Shown: positions 1 through 8,619 of the stretch, one piece after another
Layout of the letters: every line of letters starts with the position of its first letter
Position numbering within the stretch: position 1 is the stretch's first letter
Source: Bog-1181 sp964565765
GTDB taxonomy: Bacteria > Oederibacteriota > PGYV01 > Palsa-1178
Assembly: GCA_964565765.1 (NCBI GenBank)
Contig: CAZMGF010000039.1
Coordinates: 1 to 20,868 of the forward strand
Length of the DNA: 20,868 bases
Direction of reading: 5' to 3'
Position numbers and translations under genes: made by a program
The notes under the pieces: generated by a model
The model's input: only the letters and a program-made list of their open reading frames with translations
Databases searched by the model: none
Told to the model about the DNA's origin: nothing

Positions 1-14
1 GAGGTAATAAGTTA

Positions 15-1268
15 ATGAACCTTACGGATTTAAAACTGAAAAAACTTTCGGAACTCCAGAAAATCGCGAAGGATTTGAAACTCGAAGGAATCTCCACCAT
101 GAAAAAGCAGGACATCATCTTTAAAATCCTTGAAGTTGACACAAAAAACAACGGCTTAATATTCGGCGAGGGTGTCCTTGAAATTCTTCCGGACGGATTC
201 GGTTTCCTGCGTTCTCCAAATTATAATTATCTTCCGGGCCCCGATGATATCTATGTGTCCCCGTCGCAGATAAGGAAATTCGACCTGCGCACAGGAGACA
301 TGATAGCCGGCCAGGTAAGGCCGCCGAAAGAAGGGGAGAAATATTTTGCCCTTTTGAAAGTCGAAACCATAAACGGCGATGACCCGGAAAAAATTAAAGA
401 CAAGCTTTTCTTTGACAATCTCACTCCTTTATATCCCGAACAGCACATAATACTTGAGAATAAGGACAAGGATCCTTCCATGAGAATCATGGACCTGCTC
501 ACACCGCTTGGCAAGGGACAGAGGGGGCTCATAGTCGCGCCGCCAAGAACCGGCAAAACGGTACTATTGCAGAAGATTGCCAATTCAATAACCGAAAATC
601 ATCCTGAAATATTCCTTATAGTGCTTCTCATAGACGAAAGGCCGGAAGAAGTCACGGATATGGAGCGCACGGTTAAAGGCGAAGTTGTATCGTCAACTTT
701 TGACGAGCCGCCGACACGCCACCTGCAGGTTGCCGAAATGGTAATAGAAAAAGCCAAAAGGCTTGTGGAGCACAAAAGGGACGTTGTAATTCTTCTGGAC
801 TCAATAACAAGGCTTGCAAGGGCATATAACGCGGTTGCTCCTTCTTCAGGAAAAGTACTCACCGGCGGAATAGACTCAAACGCGCTCCAGAAACCAAAAA
901 GATTCTTCGGCGCCGCAAGGGCAATAGAAGAAGGCGGCTCGCTTACCATTATAGCCACGGCGCTAATTGAGACCGGCTCAAAAATGGACGAAGTAATATT
1001 CGAGGAATTCAAGGGAACCGGCAACAGTGAAATAGTGCTTTCACGCGAACTGGCGGATAAGAGGCTCTTCCCGTCGATTGACATCTCAAAATCAGGCACC
1101 AGGAAAGAAGAACTTCTCCTGGATAAGGACACATTAAAGAAAGTATGGGTTCTCAGAAAGGCCCTCTTAAGCAAGATGAAACCCGCGGACATCATTGAGT
1201 TTCTGAATGAGGAAATGAATAAACGCAAGACAAACAAGGTTTTCCTTGAAGCAATGAATATGGACTAG
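15..1268 (+). CDS. rho: Transcription termination factor Rho
   Basis: Hexameric RNA-dependent ATPase/helicase that ends transcription of untranslated RNA in the cytoplasm. The 417 residues match the usual length (E. coli 419). Visible in order are a Rho N-terminal helical domain (about 1-45), a cold-shock-like RNA-binding domain (about 49-120, with GFGFLRS), Walker A APPRTGKT (175-182), the catalytic-glutamate region LIDERPEEV (205-213), Walker B VVILLDSITR (257-266), and the Q- and R-loop regions (LTGGIDSNALQKPKRFFGAA, then EEFKGTGNSE). The P-loop reads PRTGKT where E. coli has PKAGKT, a substitution I regard as ordinary family variation. A GAGGT ribosome site at 1-5 sits nine bases before ATG15, so the gene looks complete although it abuts the window edge. 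rpmE follows 73 bases downstream. The identification is very secure. Confidence 0.98.
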   Translation: MNLTDLKLKKLSELQKIAKDLKLEGISTMKKQDIIFKILEVDTKNNGLIFGEGVLEILPDGFGFLRSPNYNYLPGPDDIYVSPSQIRKFDLRTGDMIAGQVRPPKEGEKYFALLKVETINGDDPEKIKDKLFFDNLTPLYPEQHIILENKDKDPSMRIMDLLTPLGKGQRGLIVAPPRTGKTVLLQKIANSITENHPEIFLIVLLIDERPEEVTDMERTVKGEVVSSTFDEPPTRHLQVAEMVIEKAKRLVEHKRDVVILLDSITRLARAYNAVAPSSGKVLTGGIDSNALQKPKRFFGAARAIEEGGSLTIIATALIETGSKMDEVIFEEFKGTGNSEIVLSRELADKRLFPSIDISKSGTRKEELLLDKDTLKKVWVLRKALLSKMKPADIIEFLNEEMNKRKTNKVFLEAMNMD

Positions 1269-1341
1269 TCTGGAAAATTTAATAGTTAAAACCAAGAAGT
1301 AAAGAATAAAAAAACGGCAAAACAATTAAAGGAGCAAAAAA

Positions 1342-1578
1342 ATGAAAAAAGGAATTCACCCGGATTACAAAAAAGCTTCAGTAACATGCGCGTGCGGGAA
1401 CGCCTTTGAAACGAAATCTACAATAGGCGACATTAAAGTGGAAGTGTGTTCATCCTGCCATCCCTTCTTCTCGGGCGTCCAGAAATTCATGGATACCGAT
1501 GGAAGAGTGGAAAAATTCAGAAAAAGAGCCACTAAAACAGCCTCTAAAACAGCCGCCGCCAACAAGGCAAAAGAATAG
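1342..1578 (+). CDS. rpmE: 50S ribosomal protein L31, zinc-binding type
   Basis: Large-subunit ribosomal protein L31 (bL31). It opens MKKGIHPDY and carries four cysteines at 16, 18, 36 and 39 (CAC and CSSC), the zinc-binding C+ form. The fold ends with HPFFSGVQKFMDTDGRVEKF. An AAAGGAG-type ribosome site lies just before the ATG. At 78 residues it is slightly longer than many L31 proteins because of a lysine/alanine tail built on TKTASKTA, encoded by a short tandem repeat near 1532-1555. The order rho-rpmE-DUF1385-prfA is a familiar bacterial arrangement. The preceding 73 bases are A-rich and show no clear leader structure that would suggest L31 autoregulation. Confidence 0.97.
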   Translation: MKKGIHPDYKKASVTCACGNAFETKSTIGDIKVEVCSSCHPFFSGVQKFMDTDGRVEKFRKRATKTASKTAAANKAKE

Positions 1579-1582
1579 CCTT

Positions 1583-2569
1583 GTGGCCGGAAAAAAGACG
1601 GAAGTAAAAAAACCGCCATTCAATGTCGGCGGAGAAGCTGTCATAGAAGGCGTCATGATGCGTTCACCGCATTTTTACGCGGTCTCCGTGCGCAGCCAGA
1701 CCGGAAAAATAACAACAACTTCCGACCGTGTAAATTCGGCATCGGATAAGTATCCTTTTTTTAAATGGCCCTTTTTGAGAGGCTTGCTTTCAATGTATGA
1801 ATCAATGTCCCTTGGCTTTAAAGCACTTTCATATTCAGCCGCAATTTATGAAAAAGAGGCCGAAAAGAAAGACGCGCCAAAAAATGTACCTTCAAAAAAA
1901 AGCAACGAAGCCATTGACCTCACATTGTCATTTTCGCTCGCGATAATCCTCGCAATAGGGCTCTTTATACTTCTCCCGTACGGCCTGAATAAACTGCTTG
2001 CAAGAAAATTTCCGGAAATATCGACAAACAGGTACCTGTTCAACACCGGTATGGTGTTTTTCAAGCTTTTAATATTCTTTTTTTATGTCTGGGGCATTTC
2101 ATTCTTTGAGGATGTAAAAAGGCTTTTTATGTACCACGGCTCCGAACACAAATCCATTTATGCCTTTGAAGACGGAAAGAAGCTTGATTTCAAAAACATT
2201 TCCCCGTATTCCACGCGCCATCCGAGGTGCGGTACGGCCTTTATTATAGCAACACTTATAATAAGCCTGATAATTTTTGTGCTTTGTCTTCCGGCGCAGC
2301 TTAATCCTCTGCAGCGGATAATATTTGAGATACCGCTGCTTATACCGATTATTGCGATCTCTTATGAACTCCTGAAACTTTCCGACAAATTCAGGGACAA
2401 CCCTCTGATGAAAATTGTTATAGCCCCGGGGCTTGCTTTTCAGCGGCTGACCACAAAAGAGCCGGATAAAAAAATGGTTGAAGTAGCGGTTAAATCACTG
2501 GAAACGGTTGTCAAACTCGAAATGGCATGGATTAAAAAGCAGCCGCGGTCAAAACAGGTAAAAAAATAA
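1583..2569 (+). CDS. DUF1385 family membrane protein (YqhQ-like)
   Basis: Conserved membrane protein of unknown biochemical function. From the GTG at 1583 it has 328 residues. The family hallmarks are present: GGEAVIEGVMMR near the start (about 16-27), YHGSEHK (about 184-190), and RHPRCGTAF just before the third membrane span. Four hydrophobic segments appear at roughly 113-135, 153-175, 217-236 and 246-265. The reading frame is open back to an ATG at 1499, but that start would overlap rpmE by 80 bases and add 28 low-complexity residues read from the rpmE tail. I therefore prefer GTG1583, five bases after the rpmE stop; its ribosome site is weak, so the exact start is uncertain. The stop overlaps the prfA start (TAATG), implying translational coupling. 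YqhQ-type genes often neighbour rpmE, prfA or prmC, suggesting a link to translation or envelope homeostasis, but no function is proven. Confidence 0.88.
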   Translation: MAGKKTEVKKPPFNVGGEAVIEGVMMRSPHFYAVSVRSQTGKITTTSDRVNSASDKYPFFKWPFLRGLLSMYESMSLGFKALSYSAAIYEKEAEKKDAPKNVPSKKSNEAIDLTLSFSLAIILAIGLFILLPYGLNKLLARKFPEISTNRYLFNTGMVFFKLLIFFFYVWGISFFEDVKRLFMYHGSEHKSIYAFEDGKKLDFKNISPYSTRHPRCGTAFIIATLIISLIIFVLCLPAQLNPLQRIIFEIPLLIPIIAISYELLKLSDKFRDNPLMKIVIAPGLAFQRLTTKEPDKKMVEVAVKSLETVVKLEMAWIKKQPRSKQVKK

Positions 2570-3639
2570 TGATATTTGAAGGCAAGCTTGTCAAATTAAA
2601 AGAAGACTTTGAAAAGCTCAACCACGAACTTTCCGACACTTCCATTATTTCAAACAGGGAACTTTATTCCAAAAAGATGAAGCAGCACTCCGAGATGCGC
2701 CCCGTCATCGACAAATATGACGAATATTTAAAGGTGCAGTCAGATATTAAGGATTCCGAGGAGATATTAAAAAACGAAGCTGATGTTGAAATGCAGGAAA
2801 TGGCAAAACAGGAGATGGCCGACAGCGCGGCCCGCCTTGTAAAGCTTGAAAAAGAGCTCGAAATACTGCTCATACCAAAGGATCCCAATGATTCAAAAAA
2901 TGCCATTATGGAAATACGGGCCGGCACCGGAGGGGACGAGGCTGGGTTGTTTGCCGCTGATCTTTATAAAATGTACGCAAAATGGGCCGAAACACATAAT
3001 TACAAAATTGATGTAATGGAATCGGCCCCGACGGAATTGGGCGGTTTCAAAGAAATAATATTTATGATGATAGGGCCCAATGCATTTGGAAAACTGAAAT
3101 TTGAAAGCGGCGGCCACAGGGTTCAGCGCGTCCCGGACACTGAAACACAGGGAAGAATACACACTTCCGCGGCGACGGTAGCGGTGCTTCCGGAACAGGA
3201 AGAATTTGATTTTGAAATCAAACCGGAGGATCTTAAAGTGGAAGTATGCAGGGCCTCCGGAGCCGGCGGCCAACATGTAAACAGGACGGAATCCGCCGTA
3301 AGAATAGTTCACCTGCCAACCGGGCTCGAGGTAAAGTGCCAGGACGACAGGTCGCAGATAAAAAACAAGGAAAAGGCCATGAAAATCCTGCGAGCCCGCG
3401 TAAAGGACAGGCTGGAAAGCGAAGAGAAGGCGAAGCTTGACTCCACAAGGCGTGCCCAGATAGGTTCCGGCGACCGCAGCGAAAAAATCAGGACCTATAA
3501 TTTTCCGCAAAACAGGGTGACGGACCACAGAATAGGGCTCACAATTTATAATCTTGACCGCGCAATGCAGGGCGAAATAGACGAATTCATAGTTAAACTG
3601 GCTGAAGAGAATAACGCGAGAATTCTTCAGCAATATTGA
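2569..3639 (+). CDS. prfA: Peptide chain release factor 1
   Basis: Class I release factor that reads UAA and UAG and triggers peptide release on the ribosome. The 356 residues fit the family. A coiled N-terminal domain spans about 1-105. The codon-recognition loop reads RVPDTETQGRIHTS, giving the RF1 tripeptide P-D-T at 189-191 (the RF1 pattern is PxT; RF2 has SPF). The catalytic GAGGQHVNRT places GGQ at 233-235, whose glutamine is the target of PrmC, encoded two genes downstream. The start overlaps the previous stop by one base. No programmed frameshift is present, as expected for RF1. Both TAG and TGA end genes in this window, so release factor 2 must be encoded elsewhere. Confidence 0.98.
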   Translation: MIFEGKLVKLKEDFEKLNHELSDTSIISNRELYSKKMKQHSEMRPVIDKYDEYLKVQSDIKDSEEILKNEADVEMQEMAKQEMADSAARLVKLEKELEILLIPKDPNDSKNAIMEIRAGTGGDEAGLFAADLYKMYAKWAETHNYKIDVMESAPTELGGFKEIIFMMIGPNAFGKLKFESGGHRVQRVPDTETQGRIHTSAATVAVLPEQEEFDFEIKPEDLKVEVCRASGAGGQHVNRTESAVRIVHLPTGLEVKCQDDRSQIKNKEKAMKILRARVKDRLESEEKAKLDSTRRAQIGSGDRSEKIRTYNFPQNRVTDHRIGLTIYNLDRAMQGEIDEFIVKLAEENNARILQQY

Positions 3640-3666
3640 GTTTTTAAGCCTGCAGGGGGATTTGAT

Positions 3667-4206
3667 ATGGAACAACCGGACGAAAAATTCCTGGCTTCAG
3701 TCATTTCACAGGACATGGCGAAAATGCGCGAGGCCCTGGAAGCCGGAGCCGATATAAACTGCAGGGACATGTCCTCGCCAAACAAATTTACCGCCCTTCT
3801 GTTTGCTTCCCGCACCGGAGAGTCCGGCATTATCGACGAACTCATAAAAAAAGGCGCTGATGTAAATCTTGCCGACTCAACCGGTTTTACCCCGCTTATG
3901 GGCGCCGCGTGGTTTGGCAAAAGCGGGGCCCTTTTGTCGCTTATAAAAGCAGGCGCATTTATTGACGCGGTAAACCAGAACGGCAATACGGCAATGATGG
4001 AGGCCGCTTCAATGGGACATGTACACATAGTAGCCGACCTTATAAAGTCCGGAGCAAGCCTTACAAAAATAAATTATTCAGGCAAAAGTGTCCATGATAT
4101 CGCGAGGCCCGGCGACATGAGGGCCATGCTTCACCGTGATACAGGCTTTATTGTTGATATGAAGATACGTCTGAAAAAATTATTGTGGAAATTCGGTTCG
4201 CGATGA
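3667..4206 (+). CDS. Small ankyrin-repeat protein
   Basis: A 179-residue soluble protein made almost entirely of about four ankyrin repeats. The pattern recurs as ALEAGADINCRD, LIKKGADVNLADSTGFTPLM, LIKAGAFIDAVNQNGNTAMM and LIKSGASLTKINYSGKS. A basic tail (MKIRLKKLLWKFGSR) ends the protein. There is no signal peptide or membrane segment, so it should be cytoplasmic. Ankyrin repeats bind other proteins; the partner cannot be read from sequence. A GGGGGA stretch precedes the ATG. Its stop overlaps the probable prmC start as ATGA (4203-4206), so it is translated together with the release-factor methyltransferase. That position between prfA and prmC is unusual and is the only clue to its role. 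Identification as ankyrin is confident; function is unknown. Confidence 0.9.
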   Translation: MEQPDEKFLASVISQDMAKMREALEAGADINCRDMSSPNKFTALLFASRTGESGIIDELIKKGADVNLADSTGFTPLMGAAWFGKSGALLSLIKAGAFIDAVNQNGNTAMMEAASMGHVHIVADLIKSGASLTKINYSGKSVHDIARPGDMRAMLHRDTGFIVDMKIRLKKLLWKFGSR

Positions 4207-5075
4207 CCTTTTCAGAAGCTATTTTTAATTCTTCAAAAAAACTGTTTAAGCGCGCCCGTTCCCGTTTCAAAGCCCGCCTTGAAGCCGAACTGTTGATGAT
4301 GAACGCCGCCGGTTTTACAAGGGAAAAATTATATATGTCTTTGAGGGACGCGGTTCCGGTAAAAATACTGAAAAAATTCAAAAAGACGGCCGTGAAAAGG
4401 TCGCTCGGATTTCCACTGCAGCTGATAACCGGAAGAGAAAGTTTCTTCGGAAGGGATTTTGCCGTAAAAAACGGGGTACTCATACCAAGGCAGGACTCGG
4501 AGGCGCTGATAAATGCCGTATTATCGGCCGGGGCGAAATTGCCGCCGGGAGCAATAGCGGCTGATTGCGGCTCGGGAAGCGGGATTCTTGCCATAACTCT
4601 TCTGAAGGAGCTTCCGGCCATCTCAAAATTCCACTGTTTTGATATCAGCAGCCGCGCAATCAATCTTACAGCCGCAAATGCAGGATTACACGGCGTTGCT
4701 TCAAGGATAGGCCTTATAAAAGGCGATTTTATAAGGCTGGCGCCCCTTTTAAGGACCAAATTTGACCTTATCGTGTCAAACCCCCCATACATTAAAAAAA
4801 GCGGCCTTAAAAGCCTTCAGAAAGAGGTTTTATTTGATCCATTAAAGGCGCTTTCAGACGGTGGAGATGGATACGGATTTTACCGGAAATTCGCCTTAAT
4901 TTGCCCCGCGTTGATCAATAATAACGGATTTATGGCCGTGGAAATCGGAAACAAAATGGGAAATGGAGTGAGAAGCATATTTTTAAAAGCCGGATGGAAA
5001 CAGTCCGCCTCTTTTAATGATGCGTCGTGCAGGGAACGAGCCCTTATTTTTACACCTCCACAAAACCAGCGTTAA
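4203..5075 (+). CDS. prmC: Release factor glutamine methyltransferase (PrmC/HemK)
   Basis: SAM-dependent enzyme that N5-methylates the glutamine of the GGQ motif in release factors. From ATG4203 it has 290 residues. An N-terminal helical domain (about 1-75) leads into the family signature LQLITGRESFFGRDF and VLIPRQDSE (about 92-100, usually PRPETE or PRPDTE). The SAM-binding loop DCGSGSG follows at 121-127, and the substrate-glutamine motif NPPY is at 193-196. An in-frame GTG at 4185 would add six residues. I prefer ATG4203 because it overlaps the ankyrin stop as ATGA, the coupling pattern used elsewhere in this window. Its substrate RF1 is encoded two genes upstream. The small departures in the PRQDSE and DCGSGSG motifs do not touch the catalytic NPPY. 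Confidence 0.95.
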   Translation: MTFSEAIFNSSKKLFKRARSRFKARLEAELLMMNAAGFTREKLYMSLRDAVPVKILKKFKKTAVKRSLGFPLQLITGRESFFGRDFAVKNGVLIPRQDSEALINAVLSAGAKLPPGAIAADCGSGSGILAITLLKELPAISKFHCFDISSRAINLTAANAGLHGVASRIGLIKGDFIRLAPLLRTKFDLIVSNPPYIKKSGLKSLQKEVLFDPLKALSDGGDGYGFYRKFALICPALINNNGFMAVEIGNKMGNGVRSIFLKAGWKQSASFNDASCRERALIFTPPQNQR

Positions 5076-5084
5076 TCTTTGGGT

Positions 5085-5112
5085 TTAACAAAATGCCGGA
5101 TTGTGTTATTAT
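5085..5112 (+). promoter_or_regulatory. Probable housekeeping-sigma promoter for dnaE
   Basis: TTAACA at 5085-5090 (one mismatch to TTGACA) and TATTAT at 5107-5112 are separated by 16 bases. A TG at 5104-5105, one base before the hexamer, gives an extended -10 element. Transcription would start near 5119, leaving a leader of about 80 bases before dnaE. The leader holds a run of eight T (5152-5159) flanked by a weak 5-bp inverted repeat (TAAGG/CCTTA). This is sequence matching only, but it sits in one of the few gaps in the window that exceed 100 bases. Confidence 0.55.
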
Positions 5113-5199
5113 TTAAATAGCTTTTAAATTATTTAAGGCGCCGGTTTAAGGTTTTTTTTGGCCTTACCAGGCGGCGAAAACAGGATTTTTAGGAGCTTT

Positions 5200-8100
5200 A
5201 TGAAGCATGATTTTATTCATCTTCACCTGCACACCAAGTATTCAATGCTTGACGGTATGTGCAAATTTGAAGATATAATCGAGGCATGCAGGGCAAATTC
5301 AATGCACGCGTGCGCCATAACCGACCACGGCTATATGTACGGGGTTGTTGAATTTTATTCCAGCCTTTCTTCAGCGGGGTTAAAGCCTATAATCGGGCTT
5401 GAAACTTACGTGGTTGATGATATCCGGCAAAAAACAAGGGAAAAGTCACATCTTATCCTGCTTGTTAAGGACGAAGAGGGGTATAAGAATCTTCTTAAAA
5501 TCGCTTCATTCGCGGCAACAGAAGGTTTTTATTACAAACCTTCTGTTGATAAGAAATTTCTTTCGGATCATTCAAAGGGATTGATTGCCCTGAGCTCATG
5601 CCTGCAGGGTGAAATTTCCAATAAGCTTGTAAACAATAACACCGAAGGCGCTATTATAAGCGCCGGCGAATACCTGAAGCTGTTCGGGGAAGGCAATTAT
5701 TACCTTGAAATACAAAATCACGGGCTTGCGGAAGAAATAGTAATGAACCGGGGTTTAAAGGATATAAGCGCCAGGCTTTCAATACCGCTGGTTGCCACAA
5801 ATGACGTGCATTACATGACAAAGGACGACGCGAAGGCACAGGACATACTGCTGGCCATCAAGACCGGGAAAAAGCTTGACGACGCGGACAGGCTCTCTTT
5901 CAAGACAAGCGAGTCATATTTTAAGAATTACGAGGAAATGCTCAAAATTTTTCCTTTTGACAGCGATGCCGTTTCCAGGACAATTGAAGTGGCCTCAAAA
6001 TGCAATTTCGAGCTATCAATAAACAAAAAGACTTATATGCCCTCATATTCAATAGAAGGCGCGGCCACCCACGACGAATACTTCGAAAAGATGGTACGCG
6101 GAGCCTTTGCCCTGAAATTCCCGTCGCCGACAAAAGAATACAATGACAGGCTTGATCATGAAATAGCCGTGATAATAAAACTCGGCTACGCCGGTTATTT
6201 TCTCATAGTCAGGGACATTGTGGACCACGCAAGGCAGGTAAAAATTCCGGTTGGGCCTGGCAGGGGAAGCGCGGCAGGATCTCTGGTTTCATACGTACTG
6301 GGCATCACCTCAATTAATCCCATAAAATACGGCCTGCTTTTTGAGCGTTTTTTAAACCCGGAACGTGTATCGCCGCCGGATATAGACATGGATTTTTCCG
6401 ACGAGGGCAGGGACGAGATAGTAAAGTTTATCATGAACAAGTTCGGCAATGACAGGGTGGCACAGATAGTGACTTTTCAGCAGTTAAAACCCAAACAGGC
6501 CATAAAAGATGTGGGCCGTGTCCTTGATATTCCGCTTGTAAAAGTTAACACCCTTTCCAAAATGGTGCCGGACGGCCCCAAGATAAGTTTTAAAGAAGTA
6601 TTAAAAGACGACAGCTTCAGGTCGTTCACCGCGTCGGAAACATGGACCGACGAAGTCCTGAATTACGCCCTCAAAATAGAAGGCATGCTCCGCCAGGATT
6701 CCACCCACGCGGCGGGCGTTGTAATTGCGCCTTCAAAACTCACGGACTTTGTGCCGCTGGCAATACCAAAAGATGAAGAAGGCAAGGCCTCTGCGGATCT
6801 AAGTTATATGACACAGTACCAGATGGAATCGCTCGAAAAAATAGGCCTTATAAAATTTGACATACTGGGTTTAAGGAACCTTCAGGTTATACAAAGGACC
6901 ATAGATATGGTAAAGCGCACACGGGGCGAGGATGTGGTTCTAAAGGAAGATGATTACGCCGACCCTGAAGTTTACGCCCAGCTCTCCGCGGGCAACACGC
7001 TCGGCGTCTTCCAGCTGGAAAGCGACGGAATGCGTGACATACTTGTAAAAATGAAGCCCACCCAGTTTGAGGAAATTGTGGCGATAAACGCCCTTTTCAG
7101 GCCGGGCCCGATGAAAATGATAGATGAATATATAAAATGCAAAAAAGGGTTAAAGCCCATAACTTACGACCTGCCGGTGCTTGAAAAAGTGCTCAAGGAA
7201 ACTTATGGGATAGCGGTTTATCAGGAACAGGTCATGCAGATAGCAGTAGAAGTGGCGGGCTTCTCGGTGGCCAAGGCCGATAATTTACGGCGCGCCATGT
7301 CAAAGAAAAAAGAAAAGGAAATGGCGAAAATCCGCGTGGAGTTCATGGCCGGCGCGGCGCTTAAAGGGGTTCCCGAGGATAAAGCCGGCGACCTTTTTGA
7401 AAAACTGGACCAGTTTTCACAGTACGGGTTCAACAAATCACACGCGGCCGCGTATGCCGTGCTTTCTTATCAGACGGCTTATCTTAAAACGCATTATCCG
7501 GGTGAATATATGGCCGCGCTTCTTACAAGTGTGATGGATAAAAATGACAAAACAGCTTTTTATATAGACGACTGCAGGATAAACGGACTTAAAATACTCT
7601 CGCCGGACATCAATAAAAGCGAAGTCACTTTTTCAGTTGAAAAAAATATGATAAGATACGGCCTCGGAGCGGTAAAAAATGTCGGGATAGGCGCCGCCGA
7701 AGAGATAATAGCGCAGAGGATGGAAGGGGGCGGATATAAGGACATTTTTGATTTTTGCCGCCGCGTAAACAACAGGATAGTCAATACAAAGACGATAGAG
7801 AGCCTTGTAAAAGCCGGGGCCTTTGATTATACCTACCCTGGCCGGGCGGCTGTTTATGCCTGCATTGACAGTGCCATGAAAAAAGGCGAAAACGCCCAGA
7901 AAGACAAGGCAATGGGGCAGTTCAGCCTCTTTGACGGATCTCCGGAAGAAACACAGATGCCCGACGTCCAGGAATGGCCGGAGAGCGCCCTGCTTACATA
8001 TGAAAAAGAAGTGCTTGGCACATATGTGTCGTCGCATCCGCTCACAAAATATGAAAAATTGCTGAAAAATTTCGCCACGCCGGTAAAGGAATTAAAGAAA

Positions 8101-8619
8101 AGAAACGAAAACGGCAATGTCATAGTGGGCGGCATCGTCCATTCAACGGCCCATAAAGTAAATTCAAGAAACGAAAATACGGTTCATTTTGTCCTTGAGG
8201 ATATGACCGGTGAAATACCGGTTATTGCCACGGAAAAATCCCTTAAGGAGAAACAGCAGGCCTTCGAGGACAACATGATGTTCATGGTGCGCGGCAGAAT
8301 AAGCTATTATTCGGACAACCCGGTAATATTCCTTGAAAGCCTCATAGCGCTTGACGAAGCCTATTCCAAGCTTGGAAAATTTCTTCATCTGAAAATGCGC
8401 GAAGTGGGTATGGATGAAGCTACCACAAAGGAAATATACTCCATATTTGAACACAATAAAGGGGAAACAACAGTGGTGCTGCATATTATCTCAAAGGAAG
8501 GCAAGGAACTTGAGGCGGTCCTTTCCGGCGATATGAAGGTCAACGTCACAGAAGATATAATAAAACGCCTCGAGGCCATTTCAGGGCCCGAACACGTGTG
8601 GCTGTCGTGGAAAAAATGA
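5200..8619 (+). CDS. dnaE: DNA polymerase III subunit alpha (DnaE)
   Basis: Replicative C-family DNA polymerase. ATG5200 follows AGGAG (5191-5195) and gives 1139 residues, close to E. coli (1160). The frame is open back to TTG5158, but the ribosome site supports ATG5200. An N-terminal PHP domain starts HLHLHTKYSMLDG; the metal-ligand positions appear occupied (H9, H11, D42, H43, E68, H84, C134, D202, H204), unlike the degenerate E. coli domain. The polymerase has GRGSAAGSL, catalytic PDIDMDF (D394, D396) and FDILGLRNL (D554). QFSLF at 907-911 is a beta-clamp-binding motif, followed by an OB fold (about 960-1040) and a C-terminal domain. The stop overlaps the next start as ATGA. Confidence 0.98.
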   Translation: MKHDFIHLHLHTKYSMLDGMCKFEDIIEACRANSMHACAITDHGYMYGVVEFYSSLSSAGLKPIIGLETYVVDDIRQKTREKSHLILLVKDEEGYKNLLKIASFAATEGFYYKPSVDKKFLSDHSKGLIALSSCLQGEISNKLVNNNTEGAIISAGEYLKLFGEGNYYLEIQNHGLAEEIVMNRGLKDISARLSIPLVATNDVHYMTKDDAKAQDILLAIKTGKKLDDADRLSFKTSESYFKNYEEMLKIFPFDSDAVSRTIEVASKCNFELSINKKTYMPSYSIEGAATHDEYFEKMVRGAFALKFPSPTKEYNDRLDHEIAVIIKLGYAGYFLIVRDIVDHARQVKIPVGPGRGSAAGSLVSYVLGITSINPIKYGLLFERFLNPERVSPPDIDMDFSDEGRDEIVKFIMNKFGNDRVAQIVTFQQLKPKQAIKDVGRVLDIPLVKVNTLSKMVPDGPKISFKEVLKDDSFRSFTASETWTDEVLNYALKIEGMLRQDSTHAAGVVIAPSKLTDFVPLAIPKDEEGKASADLSYMTQYQMESLEKIGLIKFDILGLRNLQVIQRTIDMVKRTRGEDVVLKEDDYADPEVYAQLSAGNTLGVFQLESDGMRDILVKMKPTQFEEIVAINALFRPGPMKMIDEYIKCKKGLKPITYDLPVLEKVLKETYGIAVYQEQVMQIAVEVAGFSVAKADNLRRAMSKKKEKEMAKIRVEFMAGAALKGVPEDKAGDLFEKLDQFSQYGFNKSHAAAYAVLSYQTAYLKTHYPGEYMAALLTSVMDKNDKTAFYIDDCRINGLKILSPDINKSEVTFSVEKNMIRYGLGAVKNVGIGAAEEIIAQRMEGGGYKDIFDFCRRVNNRIVNTKTIESLVKAGAFDYTYPGRAAVYACIDSAMKKGENAQKDKAMGQFSLFDGSPEETQMPDVQEWPESALLTYEKEVLGTYVSSHPLTKYEKLLKNFATPVKELKKRNENGNVIVGGIVHSTAHKVNSRNENTVHFVLEDMTGEIPVIATEKSLKEKQQAFEDNMMFMVRGRISYYSDNPVIFLESLIALDEAYSKLGKFLHLKMREVGMDEATTKEIYSIFEHNKGETTVVLHIISKEGKELEAVLSGDMKVNVTEDIIKRLEAISGPEHVWLSWKK

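Noticed and set aside
2893..3675. 260-codon open frame on the - strand opposite prfA
   Set aside because: It lies entirely against a certain gene (prfA), has no recognisable domain and no ribosome site, and its composition is that of a reversed coding strand. The same applies to the other antisense frames over rho, dnaE, secA and the FecR gene.
5119..5199. Riboswitch or attenuator in the dnaE leader
   Set aside because: There is an eight-T run, but the only nearby inverted repeats are 4-6 bp (TAAGG/CCTTA, GGCGCC) and none is placed as a terminator stem before the T run. No known riboswitch pattern was recognised.
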